Of a stretch of 64,000 nucleotides of DNA, positions 42,709-51,242 are shown in pieces (position 1 is the stretch's first letter; every line of letters begins with the position of its first letter). The notes under the pieces are model-generated. The model did not search any database. It was not told the DNA's origin and was given only the letters and a program-made list of their open reading frames with translations. A program made the position numbers and the translations under genes. This stretch comes from Sinosporangium siamense (GTDB lineage: Bacteria; Actinomycetota; Actinomycetes; Streptosporangiales; Streptosporangiaceae): assembly GCF_016863435.1 (NCBI RefSeq), contig NZ_BOOW01000043.1:62001-126000 (forward strand). Reading direction: 5' to 3'.

Positions 42709-44483
42709 AGTTTTCTCTTCTCCTCGTCAGCGGCAGGCGTGTCATCAGTGTTCTTCATCAGTGTGTACTCGGGTGCCAGAACGCCGGCGATCAGTCCGTA
42801 CACGGTTTGTTCAATCACATGTGTGCTCACTCTCTCCAGGGCCGCGAGCACCTCCTGGAGCTCCTGCAGGTGGCGGAACGCGTAGCCGTACCGTTGCTGC
42901 TCGGCAAGCGGTAGCCGTGGGACGCGGCAACGACGCAGGTCATCGCGGTTAAGCGCGCCGAGGGTGTTGGCCGCGGGGAGTGCTCCTGCGTCGGCCCGTA
43001 GGAAGCTCGCCAGGAAGTATGCGTCCAGGCGGGCGGGGTCTATCTCGACGATCTGTGCGATACCAGTGTCGTCCGCGGCCGTGCCGGTCGCGACGATCGG
43101 CGGGCGGCCGAGAGTCCGCAGCAATACGTCCCCGGCACGCGGGGTGTCGTCACGGGCTCTGACGGTCAGCACCCCGGCGCGTTCCAGCTCGCCGAGGGTG
43201 ACGTGCGAGTGATGGGTCGGCGCGGTCGGCGCGGCGAAGCGCGGCAAACCTTGGACCGCCTGTAGGTAGAGGGTGTGCAGCCGATCGGTGACGTGGGCGA
43301 AGTCGTCGGTACTTGCCTCGGCCCATGGAGTGACATAGCGGGACGGCAGCAGGTTCGTCTCGCCGTCGAGGAGCTCCAGGCGCGGGACTGCGCGCGAGAC
43401 CGTCGGGTCGGCCTCGCCGAACAGTCGCTCCCAGGCGGCGAACTCGTACGGGACATCGGCGGCGTCGCCCAACCTCGACAGGTCGACCATCCGAACTTCT
43501 CGATGGTCAGGAGGCCCGTATGGCCGCTGCAGGACCCAGAGGTAGACGTCGGTATCGGGGGCGGAGCCCATCCCCTTCGGCAGCGCGATCACGTCACGCA
43601 ACACGCCGGAGCGCACCAGCGCCGCACGGATCTGCTGCCCTGACGGTTGCAGGCAGGTGCGCGGCGTCACCGCGACGACGGCCACCCCGCGGGGGCGCAG
43701 GTGCGCGTAACAGTGCTGGACCCAGGCCAGTTCCCCATCTCGGGGGGCCGGGGTGCCGAAATCCCAGCGCGGGTCGGTCGCCAGCTCGGCCGAGGGCCAC
43801 TGTGGTTGGTCGAAGGGTGGCTCGCAGACGACGGCCGCTACCGCCCCCAGATACCCGGAAAACTGGTTTTCCAGCAGGGAGTCGCCCGTGTGGATTTCGT
43901 ACAACGTGCCGAGAGGGTTTTCGCTCAGCCTCTGCACGGCCGTCTCGGTAGCAGTCAACTGAATCTCCTGCCCGGCCAGCCGGACCTCGGTGCCGAAGCG
44001 GTCGGCGACGGCCAGCAGCAGAGTCGCCTCCGAGCAAGCCGGATCCAGCACGACGGGAACATCCGCTTCCCAGCCGCTGGACGGCCCGGCCGAAGCCGTC
44101 GAATGCGGCAGCAGTGACGCCATGACCCTGGCTAGCAACTCACCCGAGGTCAAGTCAGCAACGCCCCGTTCGGGCTCCTGCAGGCGATCGAGGCTGCATC
44201 TCTCCCAGGCGTAGGGCAAATCGCTCGGGAACTGGTCAGGGTTGTCGACGCGTTGCGTCCCGGTCTCGGTCTGCCCAGCCGTCGCCAGCTGATCACCCTT
44301 GCCTGTCGCCTTCAGCCACTCCTCGACCTCTGCCAGAGAAAACGTGGGGCTGTGCCCACTACCGCCGACCGGTTTAGGGAACTCCGGGTAGCGCTTGCGC
44401 CAGTTCGCCACGGCGGCACGGCTAACGCCGGCCAGCCGCGCGATCGCCGCCGCCGTCACCTCATCGTGCTCGCCAAGGCCCAT
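42705..44483 (-). CDS. HTH plus degenerate N6 DNA methylase, first gene of the RM operon
   Basis: A protein of 592 residues with three parts. Residues about 8-60 are a DNA-binding helix-turn-helix (AAAIARLAGVSRAAVANWRKRY...FSLAEVEEWLKATGKG). Residues 100-380 follow the N6 methylase fold, but with altered motifs: VLDPACSEATLLLAV where DPACGTGxxL is expected, and VVCEPPFDQPQW where NPPF/Y is expected, so Asn is replaced by Glu. Residues 400-590 resemble a specificity-like half domain (LTVRARDDTPRAGDVLLRT, PLAEQQRYGYAFRHLQELQEVL). ATG at 44483. Four-base overlap with hsdM. Catalysis is doubtful; a regulatory or target-sensing role in the complex is more likely. Confidence 0.78.
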   Translation of the reverse strand: MGLGEHDEVTAAAIARLAGVSRAAVANWRKRYPEFPKPVGGSGHSPTFSLAEVEEWLKATGKGDQLATAGQTETGTQRVDNPDQFPSDLPYAWERCSLDRLQEPERGVADLTSGELLARVMASLLPHSTASAGPSSGWEADVPVVLDPACSEATLLLAVADRFGTEVRLAGQEIQLTATETAVQRLSENPLGTLYEIHTGDSLLENQFSGYLGAVAAVVCEPPFDQPQWPSAELATDPRWDFGTPAPRDGELAWVQHCYAHLRPRGVAVVAVTPRTCLQPSGQQIRAALVRSGVLRDVIALPKGMGSAPDTDVYLWVLQRPYGPPDHREVRMVDLSRLGDAADVPYEFAAWERLFGEADPTVSRAVPRLELLDGETNLLPSRYVTPWAEASTDDFAHVTDRLHTLYLQAVQGLPRFAAPTAPTHHSHVTLGELERAGVLTVRARDDTPRAGDVLLRTLGRPPIVATGTAADDTGIAQIVEIDPARLDAYFLASFLRADAGALPAANTLGALNRDDLRRCRVPRLPLAEQQRYGYAFRHLQELQEVLAALERVSTHVIEQTVYGLIAGVLAPEYTLMKNTDDTPAADEEKRKL

Positions 44484-44918
44484 GCGGCAACCATACAGGG
44501 CAACACTGGCCGAAACAATGAGACTGTGAGCACTCGTGAGCATTTGCATCGATGCTCACAAGATGTGCTAGGTTGCTACCTGCAAGAGTGATGATCGTCA
44601 TGTCAATCGCCGCGAGCCACGGATGATGAGCGCGATGCTGTCCGCCCTGTCCGGCCGCCAGAGTCGTCCTCAGCCAGCCGATCCGTGACTGTGAAACGTG
44701 TGTCCCCCCTCGCGGGGGACCATCTGCTAGAAGCGCCGAATCGTATCGAGAGGACATGGCCCTGACTGGGGCCCAGTCCGTCCGTGCAGGGGCCTTGGCC
44801 GCACCGACAACGCACCCAAGAACCGGTGCACGTGTCACATCGTGCCCACGCCGCCAGGCGCCCCCTGCTCCCCATCTGTCCGGACCTTCAGGTCCCTGCA
44901 CCTCACACGAGGACTGGC
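44484..44918. other. Divergent promoter region of the RM operon and DUF6119 gene
   Basis: 435 bases between two divergent starts. The part next to the methylase-like gene holds a palindrome (listed separately) and A/T-richer sequence suited to promoters. From 44600 to 44900 no coding signal is supported, although the plus-strand frame of the DUF6119 gene stays open back to 44784. Confidence 0.55.
44536..44559. promoter_or_regulatory. Palindromic operator candidate at the RM operon promoter
   Basis: GTGAGCAT (44536-44543) and ATGCTCAC (44552-44559) form a perfect 8-bp inverted repeat with an 8-base spacer, and the inner GCATCGATGC (44546-44555) is itself palindromic. A further half site GTGAGCA is at 44526. 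It sits 53-76 bases upstream of the helix-turn-helix methylase gene, whose N-terminus could bind it for autoregulation. Confidence 0.55.
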
Positions 44919-46655
44919 ATGAGCGCTGAGAACCACAACACCCCGGCCGCCGCCGCGAAGGCCGCAGCCCCGCCAACCACCCGCAAGACCTCCCTCTACC
45001 GCCTGCGTAGTGCGGACCCGAGCACACACACGAACCTCCGCACGTTCGTTCTCTCCCGCTACCTGGACCGCGAAGGCTTCCAGGCCTGCGAGGTCGATCA
45101 CGAGAGCATCTCCGGCCTCCTCATCACCGGCACGATCGCCCCCGGTCCCGCCGATTGGTGCGACCCGCTCAGCGCCTTGAGCGGGCACCCCATCGCCGAG
45201 GAGAACCAGACGACCCTCGCCCTCCTCCTGGTCCGCACCGAGCAGGCGATCTACGGTCTCACCTACGGCATGGGCCACCTGATGATCGACCCGGCCTGGA
45301 TCGACCCGGGTTTCGGGATCGAGCTCGCCATCCGCTGCCTGGACGCCGACCGCATCACCAAGGTCCGGCGTCAGGTCATGGACGCGCGCGGCCGAACCGA
45401 CGAGAACTCCGCCACCGGCGGGGAACACATCCGGGGCTTCGGCATCGAGCAGTTCGGAGAGATCGTCAGCCAGATCTCTGGCCAGATCGTCAACGTTCCG
45501 CTCACCTTCACCAAGGACCGCACCCGGCCTGCGCACATCACGGGCAACGACCGTTCGGTGAAACTGCCGCTTGGCAGCACCCCTGCCTCTCTGCTGCACG
45601 ACCTCCAGCGGATCGAGGAGGTCTGCGCCCAGCCCAGCCCACTGCCGGAGTTCGAGTTCATCGCCCAGGTCCGGCCGCTTCCCCCGAAGTCCGAGCAGGC
45701 TCAGCGCCTCGACGAGCGCCTCGACGCCATGCTCGGCGGAGACGAGCACGCACTCCTCGCACTCGCCGTGCCCAGCCTCTGCCGGGACCGCTACGACTTC
45801 GCAGAGTCCTTCAAGGTGACCCTCAGGGGCCGCTCCCAGTTCCACACCGAGCTCGAGGTCCGCCAGTTCATCGAAGCTGTCCGGCCCTGTGAGTCGGGTA
45901 GCCGCCTGCGGGTCCTGCGCGAGGGACGCATCCAGATGTTCGCCGACACCGAGGGCCACGAGCTGATCAGCAGCAAGGTTCCCGCCGACCACTGGCTCAC
46001 CGCCGAAGTGTCGGAGGGAAGTTGCCACTACTTCTACTGGCAGCGGCGGTGGTATGAGATCGGCGCGGAGTACCTCGCGGTCATCGAGCAGCGAATCACC
46101 GAACTCCTCGCCCACTCCACCAAGGTCACGATGCCGCCCTGGATCAAGGGCAAGAACGAAGACTGGTACAACAAGCAGGTCGCCACCCAGGCTGGGTACG
46201 TCCTGCTCGACAAGAACACTGTGCGTACGGCACGCCTGCGCGGCGGCGGGCTCGAGATCTGCGACACCCTCGGGCCCGACGGTCAGTTCATCTGCGTGAA
46301 GAAGGCCAAAGCGACCGCCGAACTGAACCACCTCTTCGCGCAGGGCCGGGTCGCCATGGAAACCCTGCGTTTCGACACCGATGCCCAGGGGAAGTTCCTG
46401 GCCAAGGTCGACGAGCTCGCCCCAGGCCACCCCCTGGACAGGACCTTCAGGTCACTGACCCTGGTCTACGGCATCCTCCTCAAGGGCGGGGTACCGCTGA
46501 CCCCGAACTCCCTGTTCGCCTTCGCGAAGGTCTCGCTGCTGCACACGGTGACCGCCCTGGAGGGGATGGGCGTGCGCGTGGAGATCGTCTCCATCTCCCG
46601 AACCTCGACCACCGGAACGGTCACGCCGGGGGGAGAAGCCGACTCGTCTTCCTGA
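44919..46655 (+). CDS. DUF6119 / TIGR04141-like sporadically distributed protein
   Basis: A protein of 578 residues that fits the DUF6119 (TIGR04141, 'sporadically distributed') family: it opens with KTSLYRLRSADPSTHTNLRT, has the middle phrase ALLLVRTEQAIYGLTYGMGHLMIDP, and later contains WYEIGAEYLAVIEQRI and EDWYNKQVATQAGYVLLDK, followed by LEICDTLGPDGQFICVKKAK. Members are scattered on mobile elements and next to restriction systems; no biochemical function is established to my knowledge. The LLDKNTV...ICDTL region has a nuclease-like look (Asp, Glu, Lys spacing), but this is only a guess. ATG at 44919 follows CGAGGA. It is divergent from the restriction operon and shares its promoter region. 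Confidence 0.65.
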   Translation: MSAENHNTPAAAAKAAAPPTTRKTSLYRLRSADPSTHTNLRTFVLSRYLDREGFQACEVDHESISGLLITGTIAPGPADWCDPLSALSGHPIAEENQTTLALLLVRTEQAIYGLTYGMGHLMIDPAWIDPGFGIELAIRCLDADRITKVRRQVMDARGRTDENSATGGEHIRGFGIEQFGEIVSQISGQIVNVPLTFTKDRTRPAHITGNDRSVKLPLGSTPASLLHDLQRIEEVCAQPSPLPEFEFIAQVRPLPPKSEQAQRLDERLDAMLGGDEHALLALAVPSLCRDRYDFAESFKVTLRGRSQFHTELEVRQFIEAVRPCESGSRLRVLREGRIQMFADTEGHELISSKVPADHWLTAEVSEGSCHYFYWQRRWYEIGAEYLAVIEQRITELLAHSTKVTMPPWIKGKNEDWYNKQVATQAGYVLLDKNTVRTARLRGGGLEICDTLGPDGQFICVKKAKATAELNHLFAQGRVAMETLRFDTDAQGKFLAKVDELAPGHPLDRTFRSLTLVYGILLKGGVPLTPNSLFAFAKVSLLHTVTALEGMGVRVEIVSISRTSTTGTVTPGGEADSSS

Positions 46656-46992
46656 CAGTCGCGGGCCTGTCACGCTGCCACCACGGCTTCAGAATCTATC
46701 GCGGTGCGGACCGAGGCGGCTTGACTCAGGGAAGACTCAATTCCAGGCATGGCCCATCACAAAATCCGCCGCCGAGATTCTTCTCCGAATAGGCGTCGGC
46801 TCCGCGAGCCGGCGCCTTAAACCGTCGAAACCGGATGGTCAATTTCGCGCAAGCGCCGTACGGTTGCTCGTTGGTTGCTCTTCGGCATCCGATACGGCAC
46901 GGCACCGGACGCCATTCTTAGACATTTCGATGGGCGCCATTCGCACTAAGGGCGGTATATTGACGTATAGATTGGCAAGATCCGGCATTAAT
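46656..46992. other. Right inner end of the element; hairpin and possible arm sites
   Basis: No gene is supported. It holds a terminator hairpin (46791-46817) for the DUF6119 gene and the sequence GGTTGCTCG-TT-GGTTGCTC (46862-46880), which resembles GGTTGCTCG near attL. The last 80 bases before attR are A/T-rich (GGCGGTATATTGACGTATAG), typical of attachment-site flanks. Confidence 0.5.
46791..46817 (+). terminator. Hairpin downstream of the DUF6119 gene
   Basis: AGGCGTCGGCTC (46791-46802) pairs with GAGCCGGCGCCT (46806-46817) with one mismatch and a 3-base loop; TTAAACC follows. It lies 135 bases after the stop codon, just inside attR. Confidence 0.6.
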
Positions 46993-47048
46993 GCTGTGGA
47001 CTTTTAATCCATAGGTTCCGGGTTCGAGTCCCGGGCGGCCTACCACCT
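46993..47048 (+). repeat. attR (56-bp copy of the tRNA-Lys 3' part)
   Basis: Exact copy of 21228-21283. Its upstream sequence (CCGGCATTAAT) differs from the tRNA 5' half, so this is not a second tRNA gene but the right attachment site of the element. Confidence 0.95.
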
Positions 47049-47249
47049 GCCACCCACCTGAACTGCGAAAACTCGGCCTAAACGGCTTCGCTGTACCGAG
47101 ATCACCCCACGTGGTTGCTCGCCGGATGCCCGCGAGCACACACCGCGCACACCGGTAGTTCGTTCAAGCACCGCTGGCCACAACAGACCAACAGGACGGG
47201 CAAGAGAAGGCCGAGCCCGATACCTCTGGGTGCCAGAAGCTCGGCCGCC

Positions 47250-48330
<1,081 letters not shown>

Positions 48331-48400
48331 TTTCCGAGCTATACACCGATCAAAACGAGATCACGTAGTGCAGGAAAACCTGGAGGGCGAGGAATGATTT

Positions 48401-48787
48401 TTACATGAGGCATAGCTCCACATTCTTCTGTATGCATACATGCATTACCGCGATGACCTTGCGAGCATCTCTAATGTGTTCTTTCAGTTCAAAGTCCGAT
48501 GATTCACTTGACACCCACTCCAACAGTATATTTTCAAGTCGGGCCACGATTGCTTCACACTCCAACGGCGATAGCGATCGGCTGTGATCATCTGGATGAT
48601 TGAGGAGTGGCTCAAGGGCAGTGCGAACATCCTTCCACGGCCTAACGCCACCAAATCCTTGCATCTCTTCGAGGTGAAAATCTTCTGCCAGGGCGAGCCG
48701 CCTGCGAAATAGAGCGAATTCACCATACGAGAAGCACGCATCCGGTCCATCCGATTCCCCATCGCCAGGGAAGAGACACAGTCCCAT
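48401..48787 (-). CDS. Hypothetical protein, A/T-rich gene
   Basis: A protein of 128 residues that I do not recognise. It is mostly helical and acidic (DFELKEHIRDARKVIAVMHV; CEAIVARLENILLEWVSSESSDF), without signal peptide or membrane helix. A strong ribosome site AAGGAGG lies 7 bases before ATG 48787, so it is probably expressed. Its composition is much more A/T-rich than its neighbours, pointing to recent acquisition. It lies 75 bases downstream of the C-terminal part of the ABC ATPase gene cut by the IS630 element and may once have been co-transcribed with it. A small immunity or accessory role is possible but unsupported. Confidence 0.6.
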   Translation of the reverse strand: MGLCLFPGDGESDGPDACFSYGEFALFRRRLALAEDFHLEEMQGFGGVRPWKDVRTALEPLLNHPDDHSRSLSPLECEAIVARLENILLEWVSSESSDFELKEHIRDARKVIAVMHVCIQKNVELCLM

Positions 48788-48862
48788 GAGAGGCCTCCTT
48801 CATAGTGGCCGATGCGCCCCTCCCTTATGCATCGCCAGCATCCAAGAAAGGGGCGCAGGATT

Positions 48863-49011
48863 TTATTGATCTGGAACCACTAAGTCACAGCTATGATCTC
48901 GGAATAACCTGCCACACGATATCTTTTTGGCAAACCAAGATGTGAATGGCGGCGGAATCGGATTCTCGGAAATAATCCGATAGTCGACTCCCTGCGCCCG
49001 CGCTAACGCTA
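48863..49011 (-). pseudogene. C-terminal part of the IS-interrupted ABC ATPase gene
   Basis: The frame LALARAQGVDYRIISENP through LFRDHSCDLVVPDQ ends at 48863. If the IS630 element and one TA are removed, this frame joins directly to the upstream ATPase piece at 50202 (GVEGEKL + ALARAQGV). The tail has no recognised domain. The composition changes to A/T-rich toward its end, like the gene that follows. Confidence 0.65.
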
Positions 49012-50201
49012 GTGCCGCGTCATGCAACGTTGGTCTTGTAACCGGTCCAGCTCCGAATGACCGACCCGGGGGCGAAGTCCCGCTTGGGTACGGCACGTGC
49101 GTTGCGCCGGCGGACATAGCCGGCTATCGCCTCACCCTGCTCGGTGTGACTGCGGTGGTCGGTCCCGTTGAGGGCGAAGTAGCGCAGCGCGGCGAACTCG
49201 GACTCTATCCAGTTCAACCAGGACGAGTACGTCGGGGTGAACACCAGTTCCACACCGCTGCCGGCCGCCCAGGACCGCACCTCGGCATGCCGATGGGGAG
49301 AGAAGTTGTCCATGATCAGGTACAGCCTCCCCGTCGGCCACCGGCTACGCAGCACCTTCAGGAAGGACAGGAACTCGCGCCACCGTTTGCGCGCGCGGAT
49401 GCGGTACACCAGCTTTCCGCTGCTCAGATCAAGTGCGGCGAGCATATGACGTACCCTCGCCGGGCGGTTGTACGTCGCGCGCAGCCGGATCGGGCGGCCG
49501 GTGGGCCGCCAGGTCCGTCCGGGCCGCGGCTGCAGGTTCAGCGGCCCGAACTCGTCCACGCACACCACCCGGCCGTCGGCCGGCGGGGTGTCGTACAGCT
49601 TCAGCACCCGGCGCATGCGCCCGATGAACTCCGGATCGGTGGACGCCTTCCAGGTCTTGGAGGCCTGCCGGGTGATGTGCGCCTCGCGCAGGACCCGGCG
49701 CACGCTCTCACGGCTGATCGAGGCCACCACGCCGGTGGCGGTCAGGTATTCGGCGAGCTTGGCCAGACTCCAGACCGAGAAGGGAAGGCCCAGGTCGCGG
49801 GGGTGGCACAGGGCGGTCAGTCGGATGTGGCGGCGGACCGCCTCACCGATCGTCCTGGGCCTGCCCCCGCTCCATTTTGGGTTGAGGGCCGCGAAACCCA
49901 GGTCGTTTAAGTCGTGGATCACCCCCCTTACGTATTCCTGTGAGCAGGCGAGCAGGTGGGCGATGTCGGGTGCGCCGCGGCCCTGGGCCGACATCAGCAC
50001 CACGATGGCCCGCCGCAGCTTGACGGGGTCCTTGGCGGTGCGGCCGATCTGCTGCAGCCGCCGTCCTTCGGCCATCGTGACCGGTCTGACGAATACTTCG
50101 GGTAATCGGCCCATCGCCACCTCCGAGACAGCACTCGAAAGAAACGTGGCTCGTATCCGGCTCAACATCAATTACACGAACAACGATCCTGGACGGGGCA
50201 C
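49012..50201 (-). mobile_element. IS630-type insertion sequence, complete
   Basis: A 1190-bp element flanked by a TA duplication (49010-49011 and 50202-50203). The terminal inverted repeats are imperfect over about 31 bases: both ends start GTGCC(G/C)CGTC and share CGTTG and TGTAA further in. One intact transposase gene fills it. The target was GCTAGC inside an ABC transporter ATPase gene. Confidence 0.85.
49020..50114 (-). CDS. IS630 family transposase
   Basis: An intact transposase of 364 residues. The N-terminal half has two helix-turn-helix segments (RRAIVVLMSAQGRGAPDIAHLLACSQEYVRGVIHDL and PFSVWSLAKLAEYLTATGVVASISRESVRRVLREA). The catalytic DDE domain has Asp in VVCVDEFGPL, Asp in YLIMDNFSPHRH and Glu in SSWLNWIESEFAALRYF, the IS630/Tc1-mariner pattern. 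The ATG at 50114 follows GGAGGTGG; the open frame reaches back into the terminal repeat. The stop codon lies within the left terminal repeat. Because gene and ends are intact, the element may still be mobile. Confidence 0.94.
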   Translation of the reverse strand: MGRLPEVFVRPVTMAEGRRLQQIGRTAKDPVKLRRAIVVLMSAQGRGAPDIAHLLACSQEYVRGVIHDLNDLGFAALNPKWSGGRPRTIGEAVRRHIRLTALCHPRDLGLPFSVWSLAKLAEYLTATGVVASISRESVRRVLREAHITRQASKTWKASTDPEFIGRMRRVLKLYDTPPADGRVVCVDEFGPLNLQPRPGRTWRPTGRPIRLRATYNRPARVRHMLAALDLSSGKLVYRIRARKRWREFLSFLKVLRSRWPTGRLYLIMDNFSPHRHAEVRSWAAGSGVELVFTPTYSSWLNWIESEFAALRYFALNGTDHRSHTEQGEAIAGYVRRRNARAVPKRDFAPGSVIRSWTGYKTNVA

Positions 50202-50726
50202 TAGCTTCTCTCCCTCTACGCCCTTGAACTTCTCGATGTAGTCGTCGTGGGAGACCTCCGAGGTCGGCCTCTCGAAGACAACGGAGCCGTCCCGGATCAC
50301 GGCCGCCTTGTCGCATGTCGCCATCAGCTCCGCGAGCCGGTGGATGATGAACAGGATGCCGGCACCACCCGCCGCGAGCCAGCGCATCATCTCGATCAGA
50401 CGGGCGCTCTCGGCCTCGGGCAGCAGCGCCGTCGGCTCGTCGAAGAGAATGAGCGGCCGGCCGTCACCGCCACCGTGCTCGAGCCCCCGGAGCGCCCGGA
50501 TCACCGCGACGAAGACCCGCACGGCGGGACTCAACTCGCCGACGAGCCGCCACGGGTCGAGGTCGATGCCGAGGCGCTCGCCGAGTCGGCGAAAGTGGAG
50601 CATTTCGCCGAGCCGGTCTCGCCAGTGGATGGTCAAGCTCGCGAATCGCTTGGGATCAGTGCTTGGACCGGGACGGTACTCAGCGGGATGATCGTGCGAT
50701 CCACCGATGGCGGGAGTGTTGATCAC
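50202..50726 (-). pseudogene. N-terminal part of an interrupted ABC transporter ATPase gene
   Basis: A fragment of a sugar-type ABC ATPase. Visible are a degenerate signature region (VGELSPAVRVFVAVIRALRG), Walker B PLILFDEPTALLPEAESARL, the switch His in GAGILFIIHRLAELMATCD and the end DGSVVFERPTSEV. The Walker A part is missing: the frame starts abruptly, close to the end of the ferredoxin gene, so the 5' half was lost before or with the rearrangement. The 3' side is cut by the IS630 element at GEKL, and its continuation is at 48863-49011. Confidence 0.75.
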
Positions 50727-50746
50727 CGTCCGGTTCGGGGTCTGCG

Positions 50747-50941
50747 CTACTCGGTGAGGCTGAGCGCCCCGGAAGGGCAGGACTGGATCGCGCGGCGCAC
50801 GGCCGTGCGGTGCTCGGCGGCCGGTTCCGGCTCCAGCACCACGACCAGGCCCTCCTCGTCATCCTGGTCGAAGAGGGCGGAGAGGGTCAGCGCGCACATG
50901 CCGGCGCCGATGCATACCTCACGGTCGGCTTTGATCTTCAT
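50747..50941 (-). CDS. Ferredoxin, 3Fe-4S type
   Basis: A ferredoxin of 64 residues of the kind that serves bacterial cytochromes P450. The cluster ligands are CIGAGMC (first two Cys) and CPSGAL (third Cys); the residue pattern C-x5-C...CP indicates a 3Fe-4S cluster. The opening MKIKADREVCIGAGMCALT is typical of P450-linked ferredoxins. It follows the P450 remnant directly; the second frame of that remnant even reads into the ferredoxin start without a stop. With its P450 broken, it could only serve other P450 enzymes, for example in the peptide cluster to the right. Confidence 0.9.
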   Translation of the reverse strand: MKIKADREVCIGAGMCALTLSALFDQDDEEGLVVVLEPEPAAEHRTAVRRAIQSCPSGALSLTE

Positions 50942-51242
50942 CGGTTCTCCCAGGTCGGCACGTAGCGCGGCCGGCTGTTCCGGATTCCGCAGCAGCGCGA
51001 AGGTGTCCGTGGTGGTGTCGGGCCCGAGTACGCCGGCAGGGGTGGGCGCGCTCGGCGGCCACCACGGCGAGGTAGGCCGGTACCTCGCTGTAGGCCGTGA
51101 TCTGCCCAGCGTCGCGGAACTCGCTGTTCATGAACTTGCCGACGTTCCCCTGGAAGCGGTCTTGGTACGGCACGCCGAGGGCCTGCCGGGCCAGGTCGTA
51201 TCCGGTGACCAACCAGCCGGGCTCACGTGTGCAGGGATTCAC
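50942..51242 (-). pseudogene. Cytochrome P450 remnant
   Basis: Two separated pieces of a P450 in two frames. The first (from 51242) reads EPGWLVTGYDLARQAL, the N-terminal region, and DAGQITAYSEVPAYLAVVAAERAHP, a mid-protein helix. The second frame (51020-50942) reads GVLGPDTTTDTFALLRNPEQ, the region around the oxygen-binding I helix, with TTT. The ExxR motif and the heme Cys loop are absent, so no active enzyme can be made. The missing middle and end show internal deletions and a frameshift. Probably an oxygenase formerly linked to the neighbouring ferredoxin. Confidence 0.75.

Larger units (their letters stand above)
21228..47048. mobile_element. Integrated element in tRNA-Lys, defective ICE with defence cargo
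   Basis: An element of about 25.8 kb bounded by exact 56-bp repeats, the left one being the 3' part of tRNA-Lys. Integrase and excisionase sit at the left end and read toward attL, as usual for tyrosine-recombinase elements. The middle carries a partial type IV secretion operon that stops inside VirB4, followed by gene debris. The right part holds a type I restriction-modification operon with accessory genes. I see no relaxase, coupling protein, complete VirB4 or replication initiator, so self-transfer seems lost, while excision (int, xis and both att sites) could still work. Confidence 0.92.

Noticed and set aside
34609-44483. BREX type 2 or Pgl system (because of kinase plus methylase)
   Set aside because: HsdM, HsdS and HsdR are typical type I subunits; no PglZ phosphatase, PglY or Brx proteins are present, and the kinase lacks the PglW architecture.
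44835-46430. A 531-codon minus-strand frame opposite the DUF6119 gene
   Set aside because: Low-complexity antisense frame with no domain; the plus-strand protein has family motifs and a ribosome site.
46993-47048. A second tRNA-Lys gene at the right end of the element
   Set aside because: Only the part from the anticodon stem onward is present; the acceptor 5' strand and D arm are missing, so this is attR.
48863-49117. Toxin C-terminus with the downstream 128-residue protein as immunity partner
   Set aside because: The frame continues exactly from the ABC ATPase fragment once the IS630 element is removed, so a toxin module is the less economical explanation.
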